Below are positions 35,944 through 44,723 of a DNA stretch of 64,000 bases, in pieces. Within the stretch, counting starts at the first letter, position 1. Every line of letters begins with the position of its first letter. The notes beneath the pieces were generated by a model. It searched no databases, was not told where the DNA came from, and worked only from the letters and a program-made list of their open reading frames with translations. The position numbers were made by a program, and so were the translations under genes. The DNA is from Paraburkholderia sabiae (GTDB taxonomy: Bacteria > Pseudomonadota > Gammaproteobacteria > Burkholderiales > Burkholderiaceae), in the NCBI RefSeq assembly GCF_030412785.1, contig NZ_CP125296.1, positions 1,550,001-1,614,000 on the forward strand. Direction: 5' to 3'.

Positions 35944-37200
35944 TTGAGCGAAAACGTCGTCCGAGTACATACTGTTTCGTCTAACGATGACCAACCGATC
36001 GCCGTGCCAACCACTTTCACCTCCACCCTGCGCCCCGCGGGCGCGCTGCTTTTGCTCATCGGTACACTGCTGACGGGCGCGGGATACGGCGCCACTTTTC
36101 TGCTTTCAATGCGCTTCCGGACTATCGGCGGAAACGAATTCGACACGGGCATTGCGCTCGCGGGCGGCGTGCTCGGAACCTTCGTCGGCGTGTCGATGGT
36201 CCGTTCGCTTGCGCCGCGCGTCGGCACGGCGCGTGTGGCGGCGCTTGCGGCTTTATGCGTCGGCATCGGCATCGCGGGCTTTTCGCCGACGATCCGCGAC
36301 AGCTCGCTGGAAGTGATCGCCGGATTTCTCGTGGGCCTGGGTTGGGGCGCGTTCTACGTTGCCGCACCGTTGGCGTTATCGGAACGCACCGACAGCGGCA
36401 ATCGCGGCATCTGGTTTCTGCGCTTCGGGACCTTCCAGATGGCGGGAATCGGCGGATGCCCGGCGCTCGCGGCCTACGCGATTCACTTTCTGCACTGGTC
36501 CGTCAACGGCGCGCTCGGCATCATTGCGGGTCTGTGCGTGATCGCCTCCGTGCTGCTGGAGATGTTCGGCCGGCTCTCGCCGCATGCGCCCGCGGAGGCA
36601 CTCAAGGAGCGATGGCTCAGCGATCTCGGCGCGATCACCCGCACGGGCGCCGTTTATCCGATCCTTATGATCGCGCTGGGCGCATGTGTGTTCTCGGGCA
36701 TCATGACGTTCCAGATGTCGCTGGTTCAGGGCACGCATGCGCAGGCGAGCACGTTCTTCAGTCTCTATACGTTGACCGTCATATCGATGCGCTGGCTGCT
36801 TGCCCGGCTCGTCGCGAACGTCTCCACCGAAACCGCGACCAAGGTTCTGCTGGTCGTGATGGTGCTCGGTATTGCATCGATGTTCGCGGTGCCCTATCAC
36901 GTGTTCTTTCAGTTGACGGCGGCAGTGCTATTCGGAACGGGATATGGACTTGTCTATCCCGTGATGCAGGCGCAACTCGTCAACGATTCCGACGTCACAC
37001 ATCACAAAGCCGTGCTGACGTGGTACGTCACCGCGTATTTCATCGGCGCATTTGGCTTTCCGACGGTGGGGGGCTGGTTGTTGATTCACAGCGGCAAAGG
37101 CGCGCTGCTGAGCGTCATTGCGGCGTGCGCCGTGGCGGCGCTGCTGCTGGCGTTCCTGCGCGACAAACGACGCATCGCGGCGCTGACGCTCAAGGCGTAA
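35944..37200 (+). CDS. MFS transporter
   Basis: A 418-residue MFS protein with about 12 membrane segments from 'AGALLLLIGTLLTGAGYG' onward. TTG at 35944 opens the frame; GTG at 36004 is an alternative start that would remove 20 hydrophilic residues. The substrate is not recognisable. It follows the hydrolase gene by about 100 bp and may be co-transcribed. Confidence 0.83.
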   Translation: MSENVVRVHTVSSNDDQPIAVPTTFTSTLRPAGALLLLIGTLLTGAGYGATFLLSMRFRTIGGNEFDTGIALAGGVLGTFVGVSMVRSLAPRVGTARVAALAALCVGIGIAGFSPTIRDSSLEVIAGFLVGLGWGAFYVAAPLALSERTDSGNRGIWFLRFGTFQMAGIGGCPALAAYAIHFLHWSVNGALGIIAGLCVIASVLLEMFGRLSPHAPAEALKERWLSDLGAITRTGAVYPILMIALGACVFSGIMTFQMSLVQGTHAQASTFFSLYTLTVISMRWLLARLVANVSTETATKVLLVVMVLGIASMFAVPYHVFFQLTAAVLFGTGYGLVYPVMQAQLVNDSDVTHHKAVLTWYVTAYFIGAFGFPTVGGWLLIHSGKGALLSVIAACAVAALLLAFLRDKRRIAALTLKA

Positions 37201-37245
37201 TCCGACGATGGCAGGATCTGCCGCCATTAGAAGGGAGCAACGATA

Positions 37246-37827
37246 ATGAAGATCCGGTATTTTCTTGCGGCAGCCGTCGCCGCGATGACGATGGGCGCGG
37301 CCTTTGGTCAGGCGCAGACATCCGTGCAGGTCGAAAAAGGAAACGGCAGCACGACCGTGACGGGCACGGCGACGGTGGTCGCCACGGTCGTCGCGATCGA
37401 TCCCGCGACGCGGACTGTTACGGTCAAGAACAAGAACGGACGGACGGAAGAACTGAAGGCCGGCGAGCAGGTTCGTAACTTCGATCAGTTGAAGATCGGC
37501 GATGTGGTTACGACTGAGTATCACGAGGCGAGATCTTTGAGTCTCAAGAAGACTAGTGGGCCGAGGTCTTCGAAAGAGCGGCAGATATTGTTGCCGGCTG
37601 CTTCCGGCGCCAAGCCGGGCGGGACTATTCGCCGCGAGGTGACGATTGTGGGCGACGTCGTTGCGATCGATCCCAATGGGAAGCATATTGCGGTCAGGGG
37701 CCCGCAGGGTAAGGAGAATGTGCTCGTGGATCCCGAGCAGTTGAAGGATATTCGGGTTGGGGATCAGGTGGAGATCGTGAAGTCAGAGGCTGTGGCTATT
37801 TCTGTTTCCCCAGGGGTGGGGAATTAG
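37246..37827 (+). CDS. small exported protein with duplicated beta-rich repeat
   Basis: A 193-residue protein with a signal peptide (residues 1-22, 'FLAAAVAAMTMGAAFGQAQT'). The mature part has two copies of one unit: 'VVATVVAIDPATRTVTVKNK' to 'FDQLKIGDVVTTEYHEA' and 'VVGDVVAIDPNGKHIAVRGP'-like to 'LKDIRVGDQVEIVKSEA'. The pattern resembles small OB-like metal- or nucleic-acid-independent beta-barrels, but I do not recognise a function. It has a GGGAG site before ATG, and its stop abuts the heptamer repeat array. Confidence 0.8.
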   Translation: MKIRYFLAAAVAAMTMGAAFGQAQTSVQVEKGNGSTTVTGTATVVATVVAIDPATRTVTVKNKNGRTEELKAGEQVRNFDQLKIGDVVTTEYHEARSLSLKKTSGPRSSKERQILLPAASGAKPGGTIRREVTIVGDVVAIDPNGKHIAVRGPQGKENVLVDPEQLKDIRVGDQVEIVKSEAVAISVSPGVGN

Positions 37828-37832
37828 CTTTT

Positions 37833-37930
37833 GCTTTTTGCTTTTTGCTTTTTGCTTTTTGCTTTTTGCTTTTTGCTTTTTGCTTTTTGCTTTTTGCTTT
37901 TTGCTTTTTGCTTTTTGCTTTTTGCTTTTT
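37833..37930. repeat. tandem heptamer array (GCTTTTT)14
   Basis: Fourteen perfect GCTTTTT units follow a 6-nt GCTTTT unit that starts at the last base of the preceding stop codon. Open frames through it are artefacts of the repeat. The T-rich plus strand could also aid transcription termination. Confidence 0.95.
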
Positions 37931-37970
37931 GCTTTCGCCTTTGCTGGCATCCGCGATTTCGTATCCGTGC

Positions 37971-38439
37971 TTCATGCGTCGCCCCTGTGCGGGGCGGCAC
38001 CTACTTTTCTTTGCAGCGGCAAAGAAAAGTAGGCAAAAGAAAGCCGCTTTTGTACCTCCGGTGCCCGCCAGGATAGCGCTTCAGCATGCCGCAGTTGATC
38101 TGTCGCGCAGCAACTCAAACACTCCGTAGAAAGCCCGCAGTCAACCGCGCACGATGCGAAAACCCACACAGTCTCGGCACATACCGCCGCAATCAGACCG
38201 ACGGCAAACGCGCAAAAACAAGCCGACCGGATGTGCCCCAACTGGATGTAACCCTTCACGCCGCGCACACCTCACTGCGGGCTTTCTACGGAGGTTCGCG
38301 TCGCTGCGCGACAGCTCAAGGAACGTGTGCCGTAGCGTTATCCTGGCAGGCACCGGAGGTTAGAAGCCGCTTTCTTTGGTTACTTTCTTTGCGGCGGCAA
38401 AGAAAGTAACTGCCGCCCCGCACAGGGGCAACGCATGAA
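37971..38439. repeat. 469-bp imperfect palindromic intergenic element
   Basis: The left arm (37971-38141) and right arm (38274-38439) are imperfect reverse complements over about 165 bp, with a 132-bp centre. The outer 29 bases match with one change; inner matched blocks include CCGTAGAAAGCCCGCAGT and a short hairpin (CTTTGC...GCAAAG) inside each arm. No protein is encoded. Similar elements carrying GCCCCTGTGCGGGGC are, as I recall, scattered through Paraburkholderia genomes. Together with the heptamer array it fills the 683-bp gap between genes. Confidence 0.85.
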
Positions 38440-38510
38440 CAACGCTAACGATTCGCGGATGCCAGCGCAGCAAAAAGCAGAAAACCAAAACGCGGAGGCC
38501 ACCAAAAACC

Positions 38511-38900
38511 TCACTCAACATCCACAATCAACGCGGCCTTCAAGGCCCGAATCCTTCGATCAACAAAATACCCCCCGCCCTCGGTATAACGCAGATACAA
38601 GCGCCCACACTGCGAGCAGGCCCACACGCCGCAGCGGTTATAAGGAAAATACCGCGGCGCAATCGGTGCCTCCGCCGACCAGTACTGCACATTATCCGGC
38701 CGATACTCGGAAAACGTAGGCTCAGAGTCATCTGAGCGCATCAACGTAGCAACCTCGACGAGTTGCGTTTCATCGAGAGAAAGCGGCTGCGATTGCCACC
38801 CATCCAGCGGCGTTTTTGTGCAAGAGCACGGTCCATTGACATTTTCTTCGGCACGCATCGCGAGTTCGACGAGCGCGGCTGCATCCACATATGGCGTCAT
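38511..38900 (-). CDS. conserved-looking hypothetical protein with Cys pairs
   Basis: A 129-residue protein of unknown function. It has 'GPCSCTKTPLDGW' near residue 24 and 'GVWACSQCGRLYLRYTEGGGYF' near residue 91; the CxC plus CxxC pattern could bind zinc. Aromatic residues cluster in the C-terminal half. The ATG and coding-like composition support a real gene. It is downstream of, and on the same strand as, the LacI regulator, separated by 67 bp. Confidence 0.65.
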   Translation of the reverse strand: MTPYVDAAALVELAMRAEENVNGPCSCTKTPLDGWQSQPLSLDETQLVEVATLMRSDDSEPTFSEYRPDNVQYWSAEAPIAPRYFPYNRCGVWACSQCGRLYLRYTEGGGYFVDRRIRALKAALIVDVE

Positions 38901-38967
38901 GATGTTCTGTTGCTTTGAGTAGTGTCCGTGCGCCGTGACGGCGCAAACGTCACTTATACCTCAAACC

Positions 38968-39972
38968 TCAAGTCGACTGCCGCCTCACCAGCTTCGGCAA
39001 CGGCGCAATCACAGCGGGCGGCGGCCCGTCTCCGTGCGGCTCGTGTATCAGACGTATCAGCAATTCGATCGACGCCTGCGCTATCGCTTCCGTATTGATC
39101 GCCACCGTCGTCAGCGAAGGTCTCACCTGATGCGCCAACTGGATGTCCGTGATGCCGATCACCGATACATCGTCGGGCACCTTGCGTCCCAACGTGGCCA
39201 ACGCCTGCAACGCACCAATGCCAAGAAGATCGTTGGTTGCAAACAATGCGCTGAGATGCGGCTCGCGCTCCATCAACTCCATGCACGCCGCAAAGCCCGC
39301 GTCGATCGTATCCGGAATCTGCAGCACGGCGGCATCGTCCGGTTCGAGTCCCGCGTCGCGCATCACTTCGCGAAAGCCCGTCGCGCGCGCGTCCTGCAAG
39401 CCGCCACAACCATCGCCGACCAGCATGCCGATGTCGCGATGCCCCAGTTCCAGCAGATGCCGCGCCGCCAGTTCGCCCGCATGCGCGAAGTCGACAGCCA
39501 CGCACGGCAGTTCAGGCAAGCGCTCTGGATGCTCCCACAAGCTCAGCACGATCGGCGCGCCCACCGCTGCCGAGGCGCACAACTCGTTGATCGCGATATC
39601 CGTGTTGAGCACGAGCACGCCCTCCGCCAGCGTGCCCGCAATCTGCGTCAGGTACGCACGGCCGATTTCCGCGTCGTCGTCCGTGTTGCAGACCATCAGG
39701 AAATAGCCTGCGCGCCGCGCAGCGCGTTCCGCCGCAAGCACGAACTCCGGATAGAACGGATTCGCGATGCTCGACAGCATCAACGCCAGCGTCGGCGAAC
39801 GCCCTTCCGCCAACGCCCGCGCATTGAGGTTCGGCCGATACCCAAGCTCGCGGATCGCACGCATCACACGCTCGGCCGTTTCCGGACGCACCTTGTCCGG
39901 GTTGCGCAGAACGTTCGATACGGTCGCCGCCGTGACCTGCGCGCGCCGCGCAACGTCGCTTAATGTCGCCAT
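38968..39972 (-). CDS. LacI-family transcriptional repressor
   Basis: A 334-residue LacI/GalR regulator. The HTH is 'TLSDVARRAQVTAATVSNVL' at residues 3-22, followed by the hinge 'YRPNLNARALAEGRS' and a periplasmic-binding-protein-like sensor domain. It is divergent from the galactoside ABC/glycosidase operon. Two identical palindromes in the intervening region (40116 and 40172) are its probable operators. The inducer is likely a galactoside or galactose. Confidence 0.93.
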   Translation of the reverse strand: MATLSDVARRAQVTAATVSNVLRNPDKVRPETAERVMRAIRELGYRPNLNARALAEGRSPTLALMLSSIANPFYPEFVLAAERAARRAGYFLMVCNTDDDAEIGRAYLTQIAGTLAEGVLVLNTDIAINELCASAAVGAPIVLSLWEHPERLPELPCVAVDFAHAGELAARHLLELGHRDIGMLVGDGCGGLQDARATGFREVMRDAGLEPDDAAVLQIPDTIDAGFAACMELMEREPHLSALFATNDLLGIGALQALATLGRKVPDDVSVIGITDIQLAHQVRPSLTTVAINTEAIAQASIELLIRLIHEPHGDGPPPAVIAPLPKLVRRQST

Positions 39973-40115
39973 GCTTCGTGCACTGCCCGAAAGAAAAAGA
40001 AAGATCCCACATTGAGAGACTGCGAATCAGATGTTGCACACTTCACGCAGGCTTTGATAACTTTGTCCGAAAGCACATTGGAGACGAACATGACTGCGCC
40101 TTCGAGCACACCCGA

Positions 40116-40131
40116 ATTTAAACGCTTAAAT
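40116..40131. promoter_or_regulatory. LacI-family operator copy 1
   Basis: The sequence ATTTAAACGCTTAAAT is a near-palindrome with a central CG, typical of LacI/GalR operators. It is the exact reverse complement of copy 2. Confidence 0.85.
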
Positions 40132-40171
40132 CCACGCCGCGCAAGCCTCTGCGCGATTTTTTTCAACGCGA

Positions 40172-40187
40172 ATTTAAGCGTTTAAAT
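40172..40187. promoter_or_regulatory. LacI-family operator copy 2
   Basis: The sequence is ATTTAAGCGTTTAAAT, centred 56 bp from copy 1 and ending 14 bp before the ATPase start codon, where bound repressor would block initiation or elongation. Confidence 0.85.
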
Positions 40188-40201
40188 CCAGGGAAAACAC
40201 C

Positions 40202-41353
40202 ATGTCTGCGATTTCCCTGAGAAACATCCAGAAGACGTTCGGCGCGAATGCGCCCGTCATCCGCGACCTCAACCTCGACATCGGCGCACACGAGTTCTGC
40301 GTGTTCCTCGGTCCGTCCGGTTGCGGCAAGTCCACGTTGCTGCGCATCGTCGCGGGACTCGAAGATCAGAGCGACGGCGACGTGACGATCGGCGGTCACT
40401 CGATGAACGGCGTCCCCGCTGCCGAGCGCGGCGTCGCGATGGTGTTCCAGAGCTACGCCCTCTTCCCGCACATGTCGGTCTACGAAAACATGGCGTTCGG
40501 CCTGAAGCTCGCGAAGACGCCTAAGCCCGAGATCGACCGCAAGGTGCGCGAAGCGGCGCGCGTGCTGCAACTCGACGCGCTGCTCGAACGCAAACCGCGC
40601 GAGTTGTCGGGCGGCCAGCGTCAGCGCGTTGCGATCGGCCGAGCGATCGTGCGCGAACCCGGCGTGTTCCTGTTCGACGAGCCGCTGTCCAATCTCGACG
40701 CCGCATTGCGCGGTCAGACACGCATCGAAATCGCGCGGCTGCATCAGCGCTTTGCGCAGGCGAGCGTCGTCTATGTGACCCACGATCAGATCGAAGCGAT
40801 GACGCTCGCCGACAAGATCGTGCTGCTGCATGCAGGCGCGGATACGCAGCGCTTCGGCAGCATCGCGCAGATCGGCGCGCCGCTCGAGCTTTATCATCGG
40901 CCGCGTTCGAAGTTCGTCGCGGGCTTCATCGGTTCGCCGCGCATGAATTTCATCGACGGTGACGTCGACGCGGTTGCGCATGATGGCGTGCATGTGAAGC
41001 TCAAGAAGAGTGCGTCGACGTTGCGCGTGCAGGTCGATGGTGCGCGTTTGAAGCGCGGCCAGCCCGTCACGCTCGGCATTCGTCCCGAACACATCCGGCT
41101 CGACGGCGACGCACAAACGCTCGCTGTGAAGTCGCTGATCACCGAACAGCTCGGCGAGCACAGCTACGTGCACGTCGAATGCGCAGACGGCACGCTGATC
41201 GCCAAAGCGCCCGGCGATGTCGCGATCCGCAACGGCGAGCCGCTCGCGTTGCGTCTGCCTGCCGACGCCTGCCATCTGTTCGACGAAGAAGGCATTGCAC
41301 TGGAACGCACGGTCGCGATGGAAACGCAATCCGTCGCGCTGCAAACGGCATAA
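40202..41353 (+). CDS. carbohydrate ABC transporter ATP-binding protein (UgpC/MsmK type)
   Basis: A 383-residue CUT1-type ATPase. Walker A is 'GPSGCGKST' near residue 40, the signature is 'LSGGQRQR', Walker B is 'VFLFDEP', and a TOBE/MalK-like regulatory domain follows. It is the first gene of the operon, which is unusual since the ATPase is often last or elsewhere. It energises the permeases at 42896-44679. Confidence 0.93.
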   Translation: MSAISLRNIQKTFGANAPVIRDLNLDIGAHEFCVFLGPSGCGKSTLLRIVAGLEDQSDGDVTIGGHSMNGVPAAERGVAMVFQSYALFPHMSVYENMAFGLKLAKTPKPEIDRKVREAARVLQLDALLERKPRELSGGQRQRVAIGRAIVREPGVFLFDEPLSNLDAALRGQTRIEIARLHQRFAQASVVYVTHDQIEAMTLADKIVLLHAGADTQRFGSIAQIGAPLELYHRPRSKFVAGFIGSPRMNFIDGDVDAVAHDGVHVKLKKSASTLRVQVDGARLKRGQPVTLGIRPEHIRLDGDAQTLAVKSLITEQLGEHSYVHVECADGTLIAKAPGDVAIRNGEPLALRLPADACHLFDEEGIALERTVAMETQSVALQTA

Positions 41354-41495
41354 CAGGGAAGCAAACCAACGAAGCGAACCGCGCCTGCCGGGTTCGCCGA
41401 TCTCAGCAGCCGGCCACAGAGCCGGCGCGGTGGGCACGAAGACTGCCGTCCGCATCACGCGGGCGGCCAACAACGCAGTTCAAGGAGACACCACG

Positions 41496-42779
41496 ATGAT
41501 CAACAAGCACCTGAGCCGCATCGCCGGGCTCGCCTCTTTCAACACGCGCGCCGTGACGGCTGCCGTCGCGGTATCGGCGGCGTTGCTGTCGGGCCTCGTC
41601 ACGGATGCCGACGCCGGTCAACTGAACGTCAACGTGTCGGCGCGCGGCAATCAGCGCTCGACGTGGCAGGACGCATTCGACAAGTTCAAGAAGGCCAATC
41701 CCGATGTCGATCTGAAGATCACCTACATCACGGAAGAAGCGTACAAGGTGCAGATGGGCGGCTGGCTCGCCACCGATCCGCCTGACGTCGTGTCGTGGCA
41801 CGACGGCGAACGCATGGCGTACTACGCGAAGCGCGGCCTGCTCGAAGACCTCTCCGGCGACTGGACGAAGAACGGCTGGAGCCAGCAATATGCATCGGTG
41901 AAGGAAGCCTCGACGTATAACGGCAAGCAGTATGCGGCGCCGCTCGGCTACGACGCATATGGCTTCTTCTATCGCAAGGATCTGTTCGAGAAGGCTGGCA
42001 TCAAGAGCGAGCCGAAGACGTGGGAAGAATTTCTCGACGCGTGCAAGAAGCTCAAGGCAAGCGGCGTCGCACCCATCGCCGTCGCTGCGCGCGACAGCTG
42101 GACGCTTGCAGCATGGTTCGATTATCTCGATCTGCGCATCAACGGCAATGCGTTCCATCAGAAGCTGATGGCGGGCGAAGTGCCGTACACCGATCCGCGC
42201 GTGAAGAAGGTCTACACGACGTGGAAGACGCTGATGGACGATCACTACTACATCGACAACGCGCTCTCCTACGATCTCGATTCGATCGGCCCGTTCCTCG
42301 CGAACGGCAAGGCCGCGATGATGCTGATGGGCACGTTCTTCTCGGCGGGCATTCCGTCGAGCGTGAAGGATCAGATCGGCTTCATGCGCTTCCCGGTGAT
42401 CGATCCGAAGGTGCCGATGGCCGAAGACGGTCCCGTCAACGTGCTGCTCGTTCCCGCGAAGGCAAAGAACAAGACCGACGCGCGTCGCCTGCTCGCCTTC
42501 ATGGAAACGCCTGAAATCAACGCGGATCTCGCGCGCGGCTGGGGTCAGTTGCCGTCGAACAGCAAAGCGACCGAGCCTGACGATCCCATTTCGAAGGTCG
42601 GCTTCCAGACGCTCGCCAGCACGACGGGCGGCATTGCGCAGTTCTACGATCGCGACATGACGAAAGAAATGGCCGACGAAGGCATGAAGGCAATGCAGCA
42701 GTTCTACAACGATCCTTCGCAGATCGATTCGCTGCTCGCGCGTCTCGAAGCGACCCGCAAGCGCATTTATCACAAGTGA
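41496..42779 (+). CDS. carbohydrate ABC transporter substrate-binding protein
   Basis: A 427-residue exported sugar-binding protein of the CUT1/family 1 type. The signal peptide covers about residues 1-37 ('AVAVSAALLSGLVTDADA'); 'FKKANPDVDLKITYITEEAY' and 'YDAYGFFYRKDLFEKAGIK' are typical family segments. AAGGAG lies 7 nt before ATG 41496, which excludes the longer in-frame start. Probable ligands are galactosides or galacto-oligosaccharides, judged from the two beta-galactosidases downstream. Confidence 0.92.
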   Translation: MINKHLSRIAGLASFNTRAVTAAVAVSAALLSGLVTDADAGQLNVNVSARGNQRSTWQDAFDKFKKANPDVDLKITYITEEAYKVQMGGWLATDPPDVVSWHDGERMAYYAKRGLLEDLSGDWTKNGWSQQYASVKEASTYNGKQYAAPLGYDAYGFFYRKDLFEKAGIKSEPKTWEEFLDACKKLKASGVAPIAVAARDSWTLAAWFDYLDLRINGNAFHQKLMAGEVPYTDPRVKKVYTTWKTLMDDHYYIDNALSYDLDSIGPFLANGKAAMMLMGTFFSAGIPSSVKDQIGFMRFPVIDPKVPMAEDGPVNVLLVPAKAKNKTDARRLLAFMETPEINADLARGWGQLPSNSKATEPDDPISKVGFQTLASTTGGIAQFYDRDMTKEMADEGMKAMQQFYNDPSQIDSLLARLEATRKRIYHK

Positions 42780-42788
42780 TGTCCTGAA

Positions 42789-42839
42789 GGCGGCTGCTTT
42801 ATCGGCAGCCGCCAGGGGCGCATCGCATGTGATGCGCCC
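42789..42839 (+). promoter_or_regulatory. twin intercistronic hairpins after binding-protein gene
   Basis: Two perfect 9-bp stems, 42789-42797/42805-42813 and 42816-42824/42831-42839, follow the binding-protein stop without T-runs. Such hairpins often protect binding-protein mRNA from 3' decay and lower expression of the following permeases. Confidence 0.7.
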
Positions 42840-42895
42840 ATGAATCATCTGCCGCTCGCCGCATTACGCGAGCGGTATCGAACGAGGTCTTCGTC

Positions 42896-43798
42896 ATGTC
42901 CACGTCTATCGCACGCCTGCCTTCGGCGCGCAGCCGCCGCACGTCCGCATCGGGGCGCGCACGCAATCGCGCGGCGTTCTTTTTTCTGCTGCCTGGCTGC
43001 GCGTTGTTCGCGCTGTGCGTGATCTATCCGATCCTCAGCAGCATCGCGCTCAGCTTCTACAACTGGGACGGGATGACGGCGAAGACCTTCATCGGACTCG
43101 CCAACTACGTCGAGCTGTTTCAGGCCGATACGTTCTATGTCGCGCTGAAAAACAACCTCATCTGGCTCGTGTTCTTCCTGCTCGCGCCGCCTTTGGGCTT
43201 GATGTTCGCGCTGTATCTGAACCAGCAGGTTAAAGGCATGCGTGTCGTGAAGTCGCTGTTCTTCGCGCCATTCGTTCTGTCGGGTGTGGTGGTCGGTCTC
43301 GTGTTCAGCTGGTTCTACGACCCGACTTTCGGCTTGCTCAAGGTGATCGTCGGTCATGGCATTCCCGTGCTCGGCGATTCGCATACCGTCACGTTCGGCA
43401 TCGTGTTCGCTGCACTCTGGCCGCAAACGCCCTACTGCATGGTGCTTTATCTCACAGGCCTCACGTCGATCAATCCGGAAGTGGTCGAGGCCGCGCGCAT
43501 GGAAGGTGCGAAGGGCTGGCGTCTGCTGTGGCACGTGATCCTGCCGCAACTGCGCCCCGCTACGTTCATGGCCGTCGTGCTGACCGTGATCGGCGCGCTG
43601 CGCAGCTTCGACCTGATCGCCGTGATGAGCGGCGGTGGTCCGTTCGACAGTTCGACCGTGCTCGCCTATTACATGTACGACCAGGCCATCAAGTACTACC
43701 GCGAAGGCTATTCGGCAGCGATTGCCGTCGTGCTGTTCGCGATCATGCTCGTCTACATCGTGTTCCATCTGCGCCGGATGCTGCGCGAAGAACGCTGA
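42896..43798 (+). CDS. carbohydrate ABC transporter permease (MalF/UgpA type)
   Basis: A 300-residue permease with six membrane segments beginning 'FFLLPGCALFALCVIYPILS' and the EAA loop 'EAARMEGAKGWRLLWHVILP'. It forms the translocation pore with the next gene product. It is 116 bp after the binding-protein gene, a space filled with twin hairpins. Confidence 0.92.
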   Translation: MSTSIARLPSARSRRTSASGRARNRAAFFFLLPGCALFALCVIYPILSSIALSFYNWDGMTAKTFIGLANYVELFQADTFYVALKNNLIWLVFFLLAPPLGLMFALYLNQQVKGMRVVKSLFFAPFVLSGVVVGLVFSWFYDPTFGLLKVIVGHGIPVLGDSHTVTFGIVFAALWPQTPYCMVLYLTGLTSINPEVVEAARMEGAKGWRLLWHVILPQLRPATFMAVVLTVIGALRSFDLIAVMSGGGPFDSSTVLAYYMYDQAIKYYREGYSAAIAVVLFAIMLVYIVFHLRRMLREER

Positions 43799-43827
43799 AT
43801 CACGCATCCTGCTCAAGGAGAACTGTC

Positions 43828-44679
43828 ATGTATCCGCTTCCCGTCGAACGCTGGAAACCCTGGAATCGCGCGATCTACAAGGCATCGCTGCCGCTCGCGT
43901 TGTTCGTGTGGCTGCTGCCGATGCTCGCCGTGCTCATCACGTCGATCCGTTCATCCGATGAACTGTCGCAAGGCGATTACTGGACCTGGCCGAAGCACTT
44001 CGCGTTGCTCGACAACTACGGCACTGCGCTCACGCAAACGCCGATGCTGCATTACTTCGCCAATAGCGTGCTGATCACCGTGCCTTCCGTGCTCGGCGCG
44101 ATTTTGCTGGCGTCGATGGCGGGCTTCGCGCTCGCGACCTATCGCTTTCGCGGCAACATCATCGTGCTGTTCACGTTCGTTGCGGGTAACTTCGTGCCCG
44201 TGCAGATCCTGATGATTCCCGTGCGTGACATGGCGCTGAAAGTGGGCCTGTTCAACACGGTATGGGCGCTGATCATTTTTCACATCGCATTTCAGACGGG
44301 CTTTTGCACGCTGTTTCTGCGCAACTTCATCAAACAGTTGCCCTTCGAACTGATCGAAGCGGCGCGCGTCGAAGGCGCAAGCGAATGGACCGTCTATGCA
44401 CGCATTGTGCTGCCCTTGATCCGCCCTGCACTTGCCGCGCTCGGCATTCTCGTCTTCACGTTCGTGTGGAACGACTACTTCTGGGCGTTGTGCCTCACGC
44501 AAGGCGACGATGCGGCGCCCATCACTGTCGGCGTCGCGGCGCTCAAGGGCCAATGGACGACCGCGTGGAATCTCGTCGCAGCCGGTTCGGTGCTCGCCGC
44601 ACTGCCTTCCGTGCTGATGTTCTTCGCGATGCAAAAACATTTCGTGGCCGGCCTTACGTTCGGCGCAAGCAAAGGCTGA
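43828..44679 (+). CDS. carbohydrate ABC transporter permease (MalG/UgpE type)
   Basis: A 283-residue permease with the MalG-type EAA loop 'EAARVEGASEWTVYARIVLP' and an ending typical of the subfamily ('MQKHFVAGLTFGASKG'). AAGGAG lies 8 nt before ATG 43828, so the longer upstream frame is not used. It pairs with the preceding permease. Confidence 0.92.
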   Translation: MYPLPVERWKPWNRAIYKASLPLALFVWLLPMLAVLITSIRSSDELSQGDYWTWPKHFALLDNYGTALTQTPMLHYFANSVLITVPSVLGAILLASMAGFALATYRFRGNIIVLFTFVAGNFVPVQILMIPVRDMALKVGLFNTVWALIIFHIAFQTGFCTLFLRNFIKQLPFELIEAARVEGASEWTVYARIVLPLIRPALAALGILVFTFVWNDYFWALCLTQGDDAAPITVGVAALKGQWTTAWNLVAAGSVLAALPSVLMFFAMQKHFVAGLTFGASKG

Positions 44680-44723
44680 CGCGCGTAGCCAATAGCCACT
44701 ACTGATCTCTGGAGAAATCGACA

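Noticed and set aside
37833..37930. CRISPR-like periodicity
   Set aside because: The 7-bp unit has no spacers; it is a simple tandem repeat.
37831..38129. Three short frames through the heptamer array
   Set aside because: The Leu-Phe-Ala-Phe-Cys pattern is the translated repeat in three frames, not protein.
38086..38409. 107-codon frame inside the palindrome
   Set aside because: It lies within the inverted repeat arms and has no start signal or homology pattern.
40163..41473. 436-codon antisense frame over the sugar ABC ATPase
   Set aside because: Shadow of a clearly conserved gene; it would also cross the operator.
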